Shown: in pieces, positions 1 through 8,800 of the stretch
How positions within the stretch are numbered: position 1 is the first letter of the stretch
Layout: each line of letters starts with the position of its first letter
NCBI GenBank assembly: GCA_019044685.2
Contig: JAGTXX020000015.1
Coordinates: 310,001 to 374,000 of the forward strand
Direction of reading: 5' to 3'
Length of the DNA stretch: 64,000 nt
Source of the DNA: Nannochloris sp. 'desiccata'
Lineage: Eukaryota; Chlorophyta; Trebouxiophyceae; Chlorellales; Chlorellaceae
The notes under the pieces: generated by a model
What the model was told of the DNA's origin: nothing
Database searches by the model: none
What the model saw: only the letters and a program-made list of their open reading frames with translations
Translations under genes and position numbers: made by a program

Positions 1-1208
1 CGTGCTAAAGACACTAAATCACCAGGGACAAGGAGATCTCCAGATAAGGGTTCCCATTTGCCACCTCGGTACACTTTCATGGGTTGATGGGGCTGTTGTA
101 AAGATCGAACTTGGTTTAGATTCCGCAATCTTTGCCCCACTACTGTCGATTCAAAGGTAACCAGCATGAACAAAGTTAAGATAGAGTAGTACCAGTACTC
201 ATCTAACGCCCAGAGAGCCACACAAAACACTTGGAAACAGAAAAATGGTGCGACGAGTTGTTCTTGAAGCAACTCCCAAAATTTCGGAATCGGCACCTCA
301 AATTTATTCAACCCCCATCGAGAAGTCGCTCTTTTCACTGTTTCTATTTTTCCATGCCCAGTAGACGCACGGTATTCTGCGAATGTTAAGTGGACAGGGT
401 ATTGCAGTTTGCGGAAGACTTTGTCTTCATTTTCCCATACAAATTTAAGTTTTCTAAAAGAGAAGGCGATGTAGGGGCGATCTTTGTCGAGGTCGTCTGA
501 AGCAGGTTTCTTTCTTTCTAGTTGGACGACTTCCCGAGTGCCTGTAAAGGCGTGTGGCACGACTTTAATAAGCGTCGCGTCTTCGAGAGTTCTGACTTGG
601 GAGTAACGGACTCTGCAGCGGATGTCAACGCTCCAAATGGTGAAGAGGTATAAGAGAATCTGAAAGAAAGGGAAAACAAGAGGGAAAAAAAAAGGACCGG
701 GTGAGAAACCTAAACAGAAAGAATATTCAGCTGCTGTTCAAGGGAAGCAAACAGAGGAGAAGGGACCACAACGCACATGGCAGAGTACAAGGATGACGAG
801 TACGATGAGAAGGTGAGATCCATGTGTGTTGTTTATAGATGGAGCTAAAACATCTTCGACCGCTTTCTCTACGTCTTCTGCTTCTACCACACCCCCTGCT
901 TGCGTAGCAGCGTCAGGTGGTGGTTGCGGCACCTGCTGTGCTTGCATAGTAGTCTCATAATGGTTCTTTGCGTAGAAGAATACCCAGACGAGGTAGGATA
1001 TAACAAAGGGGAAGACGTCCAAGCGACGAGGGCTGCAGAAATACAAATGACAAGAGATTTTGATCAGAAGGTTAGTTGATGATCTTATACAGTCAATATC
1101 ATGAGAATATTCTTGTATCTATAATAAGGTGTCTTACGTTTCTTTTTCTTTGTAAAAACGGACATATTGCAGCTCTTTGCCGTCTACCAAAGAATCCTGA
1201 TTACCCAT
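1..1208 (-). CDS. P5A-type P-ATPase (Spf1/ATP13A1 family), N-terminal part, runs off the window
   Basis: Three exons join in frame: 1138–1208, 777–1032 and 1–659, with GT–AG junctions (GTAAG and GTGCGT donors; CTGCAG and TTTCAG acceptors). The product starts MGNQDS and gives about 328 residues before the left edge. The core stretch around residues 250–290 carries LDEYWYYSILTLFML, a signature of the P5A group, followed by VPGDLVSL of the actuator domain. Known family role: an ER-membrane ATPase that extracts mis-inserted, mostly mitochondrial, transmembrane helices. Membrane segments are visible near residues 30–45 and 95–120. The catalytic DKTGT region lies outside the window and cannot be checked. 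The family call is firm; the exact first-exon start is inferred from splice phase. Confidence 0.88.
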
Positions 1209-1510
1209 GCTAACTTCAACCTGCTATTGCTCTAGCCTTAAAGCATGAAGAATAGCAAGGCTTATATGGGATTAATAAGGAAATAAACTTTAAATTAAGA
1301 GTTATTGCGATTCAACTACTGCTTAAAGACCTTGTTTCATAATGCCCTGGGCTCACGCTCCGCCGTGGCCTCCAGACTAAAAACAAAATACAAGTTGCAT
1401 CCCCTCCACTCCTACAGCTTCAACCCGTAGCTTATCACAAACACTTACAAGATGTCAATAGATATAAGTAGATACATCCTATCAGAAAATCAATTTTAAT
1501 TATCATATAA
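1209..1510. other. Intergenic spacer between P5A ATPase start and Myb gene end
   Basis: About 300 AT-rich bases. It should hold the 5' UTR and promoter of the P5A gene and the 3' end of the Myb/SANT gene, both on the minus strand. I see no coding sequence or clear repeat. Confidence 0.5.
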
Positions 1511-2413
1511 TTATTTCAGCTTCCAAATTATTTTCCCGCTCTCTGTCTTTTCCACCGCCTCAAAACCTGAAGTCTCCTGCCTCAGTACCTCCCCTACAGC
1601 CTTTTTCCACCGTACCTGACCCTTCACCTTATACTTATCTAGATGTTTCGCATACTTTTTCTTCAAAACAGCGTGTATTTCATACACAGTACCCCTATTC
1701 TCCGACAATTCTGTCAATGCTTGTTTTACTAAATCCACATAATTCATCCCTTTCTTTCCCTCTCCACGTGCCTGTTTCATTAACCGAACCACGGCATAAT
1801 ACTGCTGTTTCACAGCGACGCCGCCTTTACTAAGTCTACCGAAATGGGATGAAATTAATTCCCAATCGAGGTCGCCATTGCTACTCCTGGGGTCAGGATG
1901 ATCGGGGATGGTTGCTACAAGAAAATCTTTATCTTCGGCTAGTCTAGCAAGTTTGGCGAGATCCTCTTTGCTCCATGCTTTACCCAGATTTCTTTTTGCT
2001 TCTTCAGGAGGTGCGGTTTCTACAGTAGTGGTGGTGACAGCAGCAGCGGCAGCAGCAGCGGCGGCTCTTTCTGCTTCAACTGTGGCAAGGACATTAAGAA
2101 CGACTGCTCGTTTACCTTTTGTAGTCAGTGTTTTACGTTTTGCAGGTTTTTTACGCTTACTTTTTCCAGAAGAAGGACGTACTGCTGCTGGTGGTGCTAC
2201 CGGTGCTGCCTCAGGTTCAGGAGAGGGTGAAGGCTCAGGAGGTGGCTGGTGTGGTCTCGCCGGCCCTGCCACAGGAGAGGTGGCAAGGACAGTGATTGTC
2301 GCTCTCACTGCCGCTGGGGCTTGCGCTAGTAATGCAGCAGCTTTAGGTGCGTTATTCACTCCACGCGCATTGTCATCGGCTTCGATTGTCTTGCGCTTTT
2401 TGGTTGGAGTCAT
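1511..2413 (-). CDS. Myb/SANT-like DNA-binding protein with C-terminal winged-helix-like region
   Basis: Single-exon gene, 300 aa. Residues 1–140 are low complexity: a basic KKRK near the start, Pro/Ser-rich and Ala-rich runs, and a second basic cluster KSKRKKPAKRK, fitting nuclear import. Residues about 145–215 form a Myb/SANT-like unit (AWSKEDLAKLARLAED, then LDWELISSHF and VKQQYYAVVRLMKQ). Residues about 222–300 (YVDLVKQALTEL to IIWKLK) look like a linker-histone or winged-helix fold. This suggests a chromatin or telomere-type binding protein, but I do not recognise a specific orthologue. The start is the first ATG after in-frame stops. An antisense reading frame at 1908–2525 is a shadow of the Ala/Pro-rich region. 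Confidence 0.75.
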   Translation of the reverse strand: MTPTKKRKTIEADDNARGVNNAPKAAALLAQAPAAVRATITVLATSPVAGPARPHQPPPEPSPSPEPEAAPVAPPAAVRPSSGKSKRKKPAKRKTLTTKGKRAVVLNVLATVEAERAAAAAAAAAVTTTTVETAPPEEAKRNLGKAWSKEDLAKLARLAEDKDFLVATIPDHPDPRSSNGDLDWELISSHFGRLSKGGVAVKQQYYAVVRLMKQARGEGKKGMNYVDLVKQALTELSENRGTVYEIHAVLKKKYAKHLDKYKVKGQVRWKKAVGEVLRQETSGFEAVEKTESGKIIWKLK

Positions 2414-2631
2414 GGGATCATATGTAATTCAAATTGACTCGAGTGCAAATTTTGCAAGGTCTCCAACCTATATCGTGCCAAATCTTAATTTAAGTTCTTT
2501 CTGTCAGAATACAAATAGTGATTGAATAAGTCGGGGTGCCGCAGATCTTTAGGTTTAGGCGATGAGAGCCTCTGAACTTCGATGATAATTTTACAAACTC
2601 AGTTTGAAACTGCAGCAGATGCGGCTAAGCC

Positions 2632-2667
2632 AAAAAAACCTCCGAGGTTTTTTTCACGAGCCTCGTG
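2632..2667. repeat. Two adjacent short hairpins
   Basis: 2632–2654 is a perfect 10-bp inverted repeat (AAAAAAACCT / AGGTTTTTTT) around a 3-base loop. It is followed directly at 2655–2667 by CACGAG-C-CTCGTG. They lie about 220 bp upstream of the Myb/SANT gene start. Function unknown; the first resembles a terminator-like stem in sequence, but in nuclear DNA that means little. Confidence 0.6.
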
Positions 2668-2710
2668 TTAAAAAAAATCCGATTCAGGTGTATCTTCAAA
2701 AAGTAATAAA

Positions 2711-2738
2711 TTTCTCTCTCTCTCTCTCTCTCTCTCTT
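2711..2738. repeat. (CT)n microsatellite
   Basis: An uninterrupted CT dinucleotide run of about 27 bases, followed by a T-rich stretch. Confidence 0.9.
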
Positions 2739-2739
2739 T

Positions 2740-3809
2740 ACAACCTTTAATATATGAATATATTCTGCTGCCAGATATTTTTTTTTTTATTGCTGGCTTG
2801 AGAAACAAAAATAAATTAGTGAGAGAAACTGTGGAAAGGCATTATTTAATTCCTCTGCACAATGGGGGGTAAAAAACCTGCTCAGAGAAACAAAATTTTG
2901 GGACCCTCAATGAAGCTGCAGTTGATCAGAATCGCCAATTTGGATCATTTTTTTCGATACTAAATTCAACAGAGGCTGGCTGCGCGGGCAGCTATATACG
3001 TAGGAGAAGCCACCAGGATGAAGCCCATCTGAATGTATAGACGCGGCACCCCTTTATATGCCTTTGTGAGCCTGTCCGCCCACCTCCCCGCCGGCGGGCT
3101 CTGCTGAATGAGCGGAGCGCGCGCGGCCCGCTGTGAGCCCGATGATGGGTGCGCAGCGGCCACAGGTGCCTATGGCATCATGGATAGGGGCCCGCACGGG
3201 CCTTGCGGGCGTGCGCGCGCCACCGCAGCGAGGTGCGGGCTCAAAGGGTTCAAATTTAATACAAACTAACTGCAGATTTGGGTGGTGGTTATGTTACATT
3301 GGGAAAATGGACAGCGTTGACTGTGGTAAGCAAGTGCTCCATCCATGGATTTTGGAATGCGAGTTGGTAGGTACCCCCTGCTTCCACTCGGTTTCCTTCC
3401 AAGGCCGTTATTTTGAATCTTTTTGCCTTGAGTAATCTTGTCAAACCCCAGCGTTTGAAGATAGCATTCAATACGTCGCTGGATTGTCTCTCTGGGCTGT
3501 TGTTGTTGTTGCCATAGGCCACGCAAAAAGTATCGCGTACCCTCTTCCAATGTGCCTTCACTTGTTCGATACACCAGTGAAAACAGCAGGGTGAAAACAG
3601 CAGTCTACAGCAGGGGGCTGATGCTCAAGCTGACATATGTGGGCTGTTGCCGGCATGATCAGAAGGTGGGGGAAGTGGTGCAGCAACGAAGGATCTCGCC
3701 GGTTGAAGGAGTCGCTGTTGTCAAAGATCATTTAAAAAGAATCAGTCTTTTGAAGTGCTGAAAGCATAGCATGGGTGGCATCTTTAACTACTAGAGTTTA
3801 TCCGGATGC
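2740..3809. other. Repeat-like gene-free region with a GC-rich island
   Basis: No convincing gene. 2960–3250 is much richer in G+C than its surroundings, with short palindromes such as GCGCGCGC, GCCGGC and GGGCCC, and an open frame of 65 codons on the minus strand (2966–3163) with no recognisable family. 3250–3780 holds overlapping short open frames on the minus strand; one (3289–3561) has a vaguely Myb/SANT-like start around HWKRVRDTF, but neither strand keeps one frame. This is probably decayed mobile DNA. Confidence 0.45.
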
Positions 3810-3817
3810 CTCTTTGG
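3810..3817. repeat. Left target-site duplication of element A
   Basis: CTCTTTGG directly precedes the terminal CAGTG. The identical 8 bases are at 4740–4747 directly after the opposite end. Confidence 0.9.
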
Positions 3818-4739
3818 CAGTGTTTCGTTTAAGGATTTGGGCTCGGCATATTTTTCCGGCATTTTTTTCGTCCCAGGCCTTTTTTCGGCATTTTGTCCCC
3901 GGCATATTTTCCCAAAACGCGGATATCTCGGGATTTTCTCTTTCCTGGGGATATACACTATTCCTGGGCGCTGCGGAGGTGTCCTCAGTTGATAAACCGG
4001 GGAGAAATCTTTAATTACATGAACAAAAAAAAAAGAGTATAAGTCAACCTACATTGTCGTTCCACGACGGGGCTTAGCCCTTTTCCAGACCATAAACGCT
4101 TCAAAGAAAGGGAAAGTTGCTACAGTAAAAGTGTCTTACGCCGACCTTCTGCTCGACTTCTACACGGCCCGTGCCAGCTACCTGGCCAGTCTTCCTCCCT
4201 AAGACCCCCTGGGTTGCCTCTCCCTCAGCTCCGCCGCCCAGGCTGAGGCTGGTACTGGCTGCTTTAGCCTTCTAAATTGCTTTTACTTGCTGTTGCTGTT
4301 GCTGTTGCTGTCGCTGTTGCTGTTGGTGTGCCCCCCTGTCTGACGCTGTTGCTGTTGCTGTCGCTGTTGCTGTCGCTGTTGCTGTTGCTGTTTCAAAATA
4401 AAAAGGAGCAAAGTAGCCCACTGCCTTTACTCGTTGTTGTTTATGATTTACAAAAGAAATTTTACTTGCCTTCTGGAGGGGGTCGGCCTTTCGCCTTGCG
4501 GTTCTGAGAGATGTTAACCACTGTAGGAGAATCAAAAACGCTGTAACCATTATTATTATTATTACAAAGAACTTTTTATCAATTTAGATCTGTAAAAATG
4601 GCGAAAATCAAATTAATTCTGGCGGGCCGGAGCTCCGCATGATTTTCACGGCATTTTTTCTAGCAGCAGCTCCTGGGAATGCCGAATTTGGCTCAATTTC
4701 CGGCAAGTTCGGCATATATGCCGGCTAAACGAAACACTG
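3818..4739 (+). mobile_element. Non-autonomous hAT-like DNA transposon, copy A
   Basis: 922 bp bounded by 14-bp terminal inverted repeats CAGTGTTTCGTTTA / TAAACGAAACACTG and flanked by a perfect 8-bp duplication. The 8-bp target site and CAGTG-type ends are the reasons for assigning the hAT superfamily. The left subterminal region repeats CCGGCAT-T-rich units; the right end carries the palindrome GCCGGCATATATGCCGGC. No transposase is visible. The interior (about 4010–4600) holds non-repeat sequence with a short open frame ending at a stop near 4201 and a CTGTTG repeat. It is the same family as the element at 13286–14040, with matching ends but a different interior. Confidence 0.85.
4279..4394. 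repeat. (CTGTTG/CTGTCG)n microsatellite
   Basis: Imperfect CTGTTG and CTGTCG hexamers, interrupted near 4328–4345, inside element A. It creates spurious Leu/Val- or Gln-rich reading frames on both strands. Confidence 0.85.
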
Positions 4740-4747
4740 CTCTTTGG
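4740..4747. repeat. Right target-site duplication of element A
   Basis: CTCTTTGG, identical to 3810–3817. Confidence 0.9.
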
Positions 4748-5399
4748 GGCTTATCAGCAAAAAGTTTCTCCATGTTTCTCCTGTTTCTCAGGGTCTGAAA
4801 ATTTGTTTCTCAGGCTCTGGCAGGCCCTAAGCTGGAAAGCCCAAAAAAGAAGCAGGCTGGAAGCCAGCATTGCCTTTGAGTAAAATAGTCATTTAGCTAG
4901 TAACGTTGCTCTACAAGCTTAGTTTGCTTTAATTGAGGCAGATAGCGGTCTGTGCTTCTGCGCGACCCCCCCCCCTCCACTCCCTTACCTTCTGTGGACT
5001 TGATCCAGACTCCATTGACACATCTGCAGAAAGGTGGGGAATGAAGCTTAATTTTGTTTTAAAGAAAACAGCTGCCGCCGCCATCGAACCTGGCGGTGGA
5101 CAAAATTGAGCTTCAAAACTTTTCTTTTCACCAAAAATCGATGGCCTGCCTCAATGCAAAGTATACGTGGACAAGCTGACTCTAATCAGGGCGATCCATT
5201 AACGATAATGGGCGATCGATAAAATCAAAACTTCGGAAATTTAAAATTTGAGAGTTATTAGTTTCGGTACCCACCAGCTTCACCAGACAATTAAATCCAT
5301 ATATTTCTAATTGTATTGCTGATCTCACATTACAAAATTAAACTGCATTGCGGCTTGAGCTCTAAGAGAGCAAACATTTACTTTTATTGACATGCAGGC
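4748..5399. other. Gene-free region upstream of the pseudokinase gene
   Basis: About 650 bp. 4758–4815 has four dispersed GTTTCTC units; 4968–4977 has a C run. The remainder is AT-rich and presumably includes the promoter and 5' UTR of the gene starting at 5400. I see no coding sequence. Confidence 0.45.
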
Positions 5400-6992
5400 A
5401 TGATTTTAAAAACACTGCTAGTATCCAAAGCCAATTACTGGCCTCATTCCCTCAAATCCAGTCAAACAAAACCCTTACAGCCAGAACACAGGGCTAGGAG
5501 AATTAGACAAGACAAGAAATGGCGTACGCTTGCCACAGACAGAGATGAATTTCCCGACGACGACATTGACAGCAACCAACCTGTTGATATAAATGCACTC
5601 GCAGCTCGTCTTGCTGCAGAAGCTGCTCGCCTACAGAGCGAAGCAAATCGAATTATTCAATCTAGCGGCGATGAAGACGACCAAACGAATCCTCTAGACG
5701 ATGCTTTCTCGTTTAGCACCAGCAGTGGCAATGACCCAAATGGCCTTCCCACACCGTCGTCGTCTTCGAAAAATCAAGAGGACGATGATGATGATTTTGT
5801 ATCCCCATTTGGGCTAGAAACCAAAGCCCAGGAAGCTGATGTATTGTCTGAAGTCGGTGATGGAGGCTTTAGCGCTTCAGAATTTGAATTGCTGTCAGAA
5901 CTAGGGCAAATAAGCGTCCAACAAGTAGAGGCCCCGGCGGACGATAGCCCTTTTCCTTCAACCACTGGCCAACGAACCGCACGAGCAGCTGTGATCGCTT
6001 ATACTGCTAGTTATTTCAGTGGAATGCCGTTTCAAGACCCTGTTATTACACTAATGAAGGAGTACTTACCAGGCGCTCGAGCGGTGGCCTGCAATGAACT
6101 TCAAATATTGAAACATCTTTGCGGGATGCCTGAAATCGACGCAAAATGGCGTGCTGCATCGTCAGCACTCAGTTCAAGACCGCCTGTCGTTGAATTACTA
6201 GGGTATTTTCTAGCTGGTCCTTCAGAAAGAGCGGTTTTGGCAGATCCGTCAATCAGGATGTCCCCGTCAGCAGATACGATTTGGATAGTCCAAAAGTGGG
6301 AAGGGATGGCTCCATTAACAATGTACCCTTCCACACAGCAAACTAGTGGATTTGGATTAGGCAGGCTCTTTGGAGGCAACTCCGCAGCGCAGCGGGATCG
6401 AACAAAAATGTTAAAAGCAATCACCGCTGGAGCTTTAAATGCTGTGGGGTATGTTCACGATCGAGGAGTGATTCATGGAGCAATAGGCTCTGGATCTTTG
6501 CTTATTTCTACGTTTAATGACTCAGATTGGCTACGCGTGGTGGTAAAAATTGACAATTTTGGCTTTGCAAGAAGAATTATAGTTCCCCGTTTTCTTAGAG
6601 GCAGCGGCGGTGGTTCAGGTACTCGATCCTCTCTGTATCCTGCTCCTATTCCCATTCCATTGGAGGCAGACGATTCTCCGTTATCTTTAGGTCAAAAAGC
6701 AGACCGTAGACAGCTTGCAGTGGTTCTTTTTGAATGTATATTGGGCGCATTATCGAATTCCGGACCCTCAGATTTCACATCGGCAGAATCTGTCCAAAGA
6801 ATTTTAGGCGAAGTATTTGAATGGGATTTTGATAGATATAGACAATATGTGGAAGATGAAGAAGAATGGGAAGCTGTTGTCGCATTATTAAGTGCAGATG
6901 ATGATGCAGGGTGGCAGTTGTTGAGGCAATTAGTTATTGGAAATATAGGGGCATCGTCCTTGCTGGCTGAAAGCATCTTTTGTGAAATCTGA
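5400..6992 (+). CDS. Probable plastid-targeted protein-kinase-like protein (pseudokinase)
   Basis: Single exon, 530 aa. The N-terminus is rich in Ser/Lys/Arg with few acids and could be a plastid or mitochondrial transit peptide; an acidic low-complexity stretch follows (about 45–190). A degenerate kinase fold spans about 200–525. Candidate β3 lysine K220 (LMKEYLPGA) and helix-C glutamate E233 remain. The catalytic loop reads H359-G-A rather than HRD, and the DFG region reads D385-N-F-G with an inserted Asn. The end (SSLLAESIF) matches the usual last kinase helix. It probably binds rather than phosphorylates partners, though loss of activity is inferred. A possible TGTAA poly(A) signal lies at 7095–7099. 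Confidence 0.75.
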   Translation: MILKTLLVSKANYWPHSLKSSQTKPLQPEHRARRIRQDKKWRTLATDRDEFPDDDIDSNQPVDINALAARLAAEAARLQSEANRIIQSSGDEDDQTNPLDDAFSFSTSSGNDPNGLPTPSSSSKNQEDDDDDFVSPFGLETKAQEADVLSEVGDGGFSASEFELLSELGQISVQQVEAPADDSPFPSTTGQRTARAAVIAYTASYFSGMPFQDPVITLMKEYLPGARAVACNELQILKHLCGMPEIDAKWRAASSALSSRPPVVELLGYFLAGPSERAVLADPSIRMSPSADTIWIVQKWEGMAPLTMYPSTQQTSGFGLGRLFGGNSAAQRDRTKMLKAITAGALNAVGYVHDRGVIHGAIGSGSLLISTFNDSDWLRVVVKIDNFGFARRIIVPRFLRGSGGGSGTRSSLYPAPIPIPLEADDSPLSLGQKADRRQLAVVLFECILGALSNSGPSDFTSAESVQRILGEVFEWDFDRYRQYVEDEEEWEAVVALLSADDDAGWQLLRQLVIGNIGASSLLAESIFCEI

Positions 6993-7415
6993 AGAGATGA
7001 TTGAAATAAAATTAAAAACGGTTTTGCGTGAGAGGGATAAAGAATTGAAATTTGGGTGTTGTACATGCGTTCTCTATATGTTTTTAATTGCCTGTGTAAT
7101 ACTTTATCAAAATAAAAAAGAGATACCAATGTTGCTTATCGCTACGACTACTAGGGACAGCTGGCGAATTATTCATTTATTATTTAATTGCAGGGAATGA
7201 CCCCCTGGTGCTAAGATACGGGTGAAAGACAGATGAAACTGGGTTACAAAGATAAATAAAAGAAGTAAGGAGCAGATCAAGAACAAAAAAGAAAATTTTT
7301 ATGGTGATGGATCATTCAATTAAGAACCCCCCCCGCCGCCAGCCGATGGTTATCTTTGGATAACCTCTTAAATTAATTGTGATATTGCTACATTAAATAT
7401 AAATTGGATGCTATA
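6993..7415. other. Convergent intergenic region
   Basis: 3' UTRs of the pseudokinase (plus) and Lunapark-like gene (minus). AT-rich with a short C run at about 7327. No gene seen. Confidence 0.5.
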
Positions 7416-8628
7416 CTACGTAGGGCTCTTTCTGCCGCTTTTACTCACGGCATCAGCGTTCTCTTCAGCTGGCGGTGTTGCATCACAGTTAATGCCATCA
7501 CCACCACCACCACCACCATCTTGCTCCTTTTCTAATAATTCACTGTTGCTCTTATTCTCGTTTCTAGAAAGGGAGGGTGGAGGTGAAAAAGCACGTGGTG
7601 ACTCTACAACTGCATCTGGATCAGGAGTCTGAGATACCGGACTGCCAAAGGCAAAATCAGCTCCTCCTGTACCACCGCCACCCCCTAGGTTTCCTATATT
7701 ATGACCCATTGCTCCCCTTTGTGGCCAGCCTAACATCCGTCTAAGCTCTGCGTTCTCGCGTTCCAATTCTTTTGCCTGGGCCTGGGCTAAATTCAGCATT
7801 GATACCACCGTAGGGTCGTCACCGATTAAGTTTTTGGCAGCAGAACTTACCAGCTGGCCGAGAGCCGAGGAAAGGGCTACTCCAGCTCCAGTGACCGCTC
7901 CTGCTGCTGCGCTTGTTGCACGGTCAGCAAGCTTCCGTCCACTACTACTTGAAGCTAACACACGACTGCCATTACCCGCCTGCATATTCAGCTTGCGCTG
8001 CTGCTCAGAAGTAGGGTTACCTCGGCCACCACCGCCTCCAACCGCCATCATTTTTTGTTGATGCTCTGGATCGTATTTCTCTATTAAAGCCTGCGTTCTT
8101 TGGTACCTTGTAGAATCCTTTAATTCAGCTACCATTTTACCCAACTTTTCTTTCAATCTCTTAATTTGAGCGTCAGCCCTTCGGTCAAACAGAGATCGAA
8201 GTCGGTCGGTGACTCGATAGACGCTCCAAGCCATGATTGGGGCAATAAAAGCAGGAGCTACACGCTTTGCATGACCTATTGAGCTGAATTTCCCCGAAGG
8301 TTGTTGCATTACCCATGCTGCGTAGGCTAGAATGATCATGTAGATGGCGAAAAAGCCAGCAGCGAATCTGGAACGAATATGGTTCCACACTAGATCACGA
8401 CGCTGCTTACCATCCTGAAGAAAATAAAATAATTTTTGCATTGAGTAGTCAGTACCAACGCTGTTTCTACATTTTAAAAGCGATAAATACAAGCTTGTAA
8501 GGAATGTAGCAAGGGTTGTAACGAAGACATACCTCTAATGTTTTCATGTTCTGTTGGAGCGATCCAAACTGTTTATCTAAACCCGTGTAATACCCCTCAG
8601 TCCCAAGCCTTCTCCACAGTAACCACAT
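7416..8628 (-). CDS. Lunapark-like ER membrane-shaping protein lacking the C-terminal zinc ribbon
   Basis: Two exons, 8533–8628 and 7416–8414, joined in phase 0 (GTATGT donor, TTCAG acceptor), giving 364 aa. A membrane hairpin lies near residues 55–110, followed by the family's coiled-coil (RLKEKLGKMVAELKDSTRYQ, then LIEKYDPEHQQK). Further on, NLIGDDP matches the conserved GDDP of lunaparks, but the C4 zinc ribbon that normally follows is replaced by a second coil (ELERENAELRRML) and a Gly/Pro/Ser-rich tail. Lunapark stabilises three-way junctions of ER tubules. The start at MWLLWRR was chosen because it aligns with the usual short lunapark N-terminus; the frame stays open a further 50 codons upstream without an ATG. 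It lies just downstream of another ER gene on the same strand. Confidence 0.72.
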
Positions 8629-8800
8629 CTTAAAGTAAATATATGCCTCAAATTTATATAATAACTTATGACGCTTTCGAAATTCTTGTTGGGCTGTTTT
8701 TCCCAGCCTAAGGCGCCGCGTCAAAGTTTGCCCAACTCGAAAAGCTTCTTTCAGTCGAGTCTTCTCATTACAAAATCGTTAGTAATACTATTGTTCTGAA

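Noticed and set aside
1908..2525. 205-codon plus-strand frame opposite the Myb gene
   Set aside because: Ala/Ser-rich shadow of the Pro/Ala-rich coding strand; the minus strand has recognisable domains.
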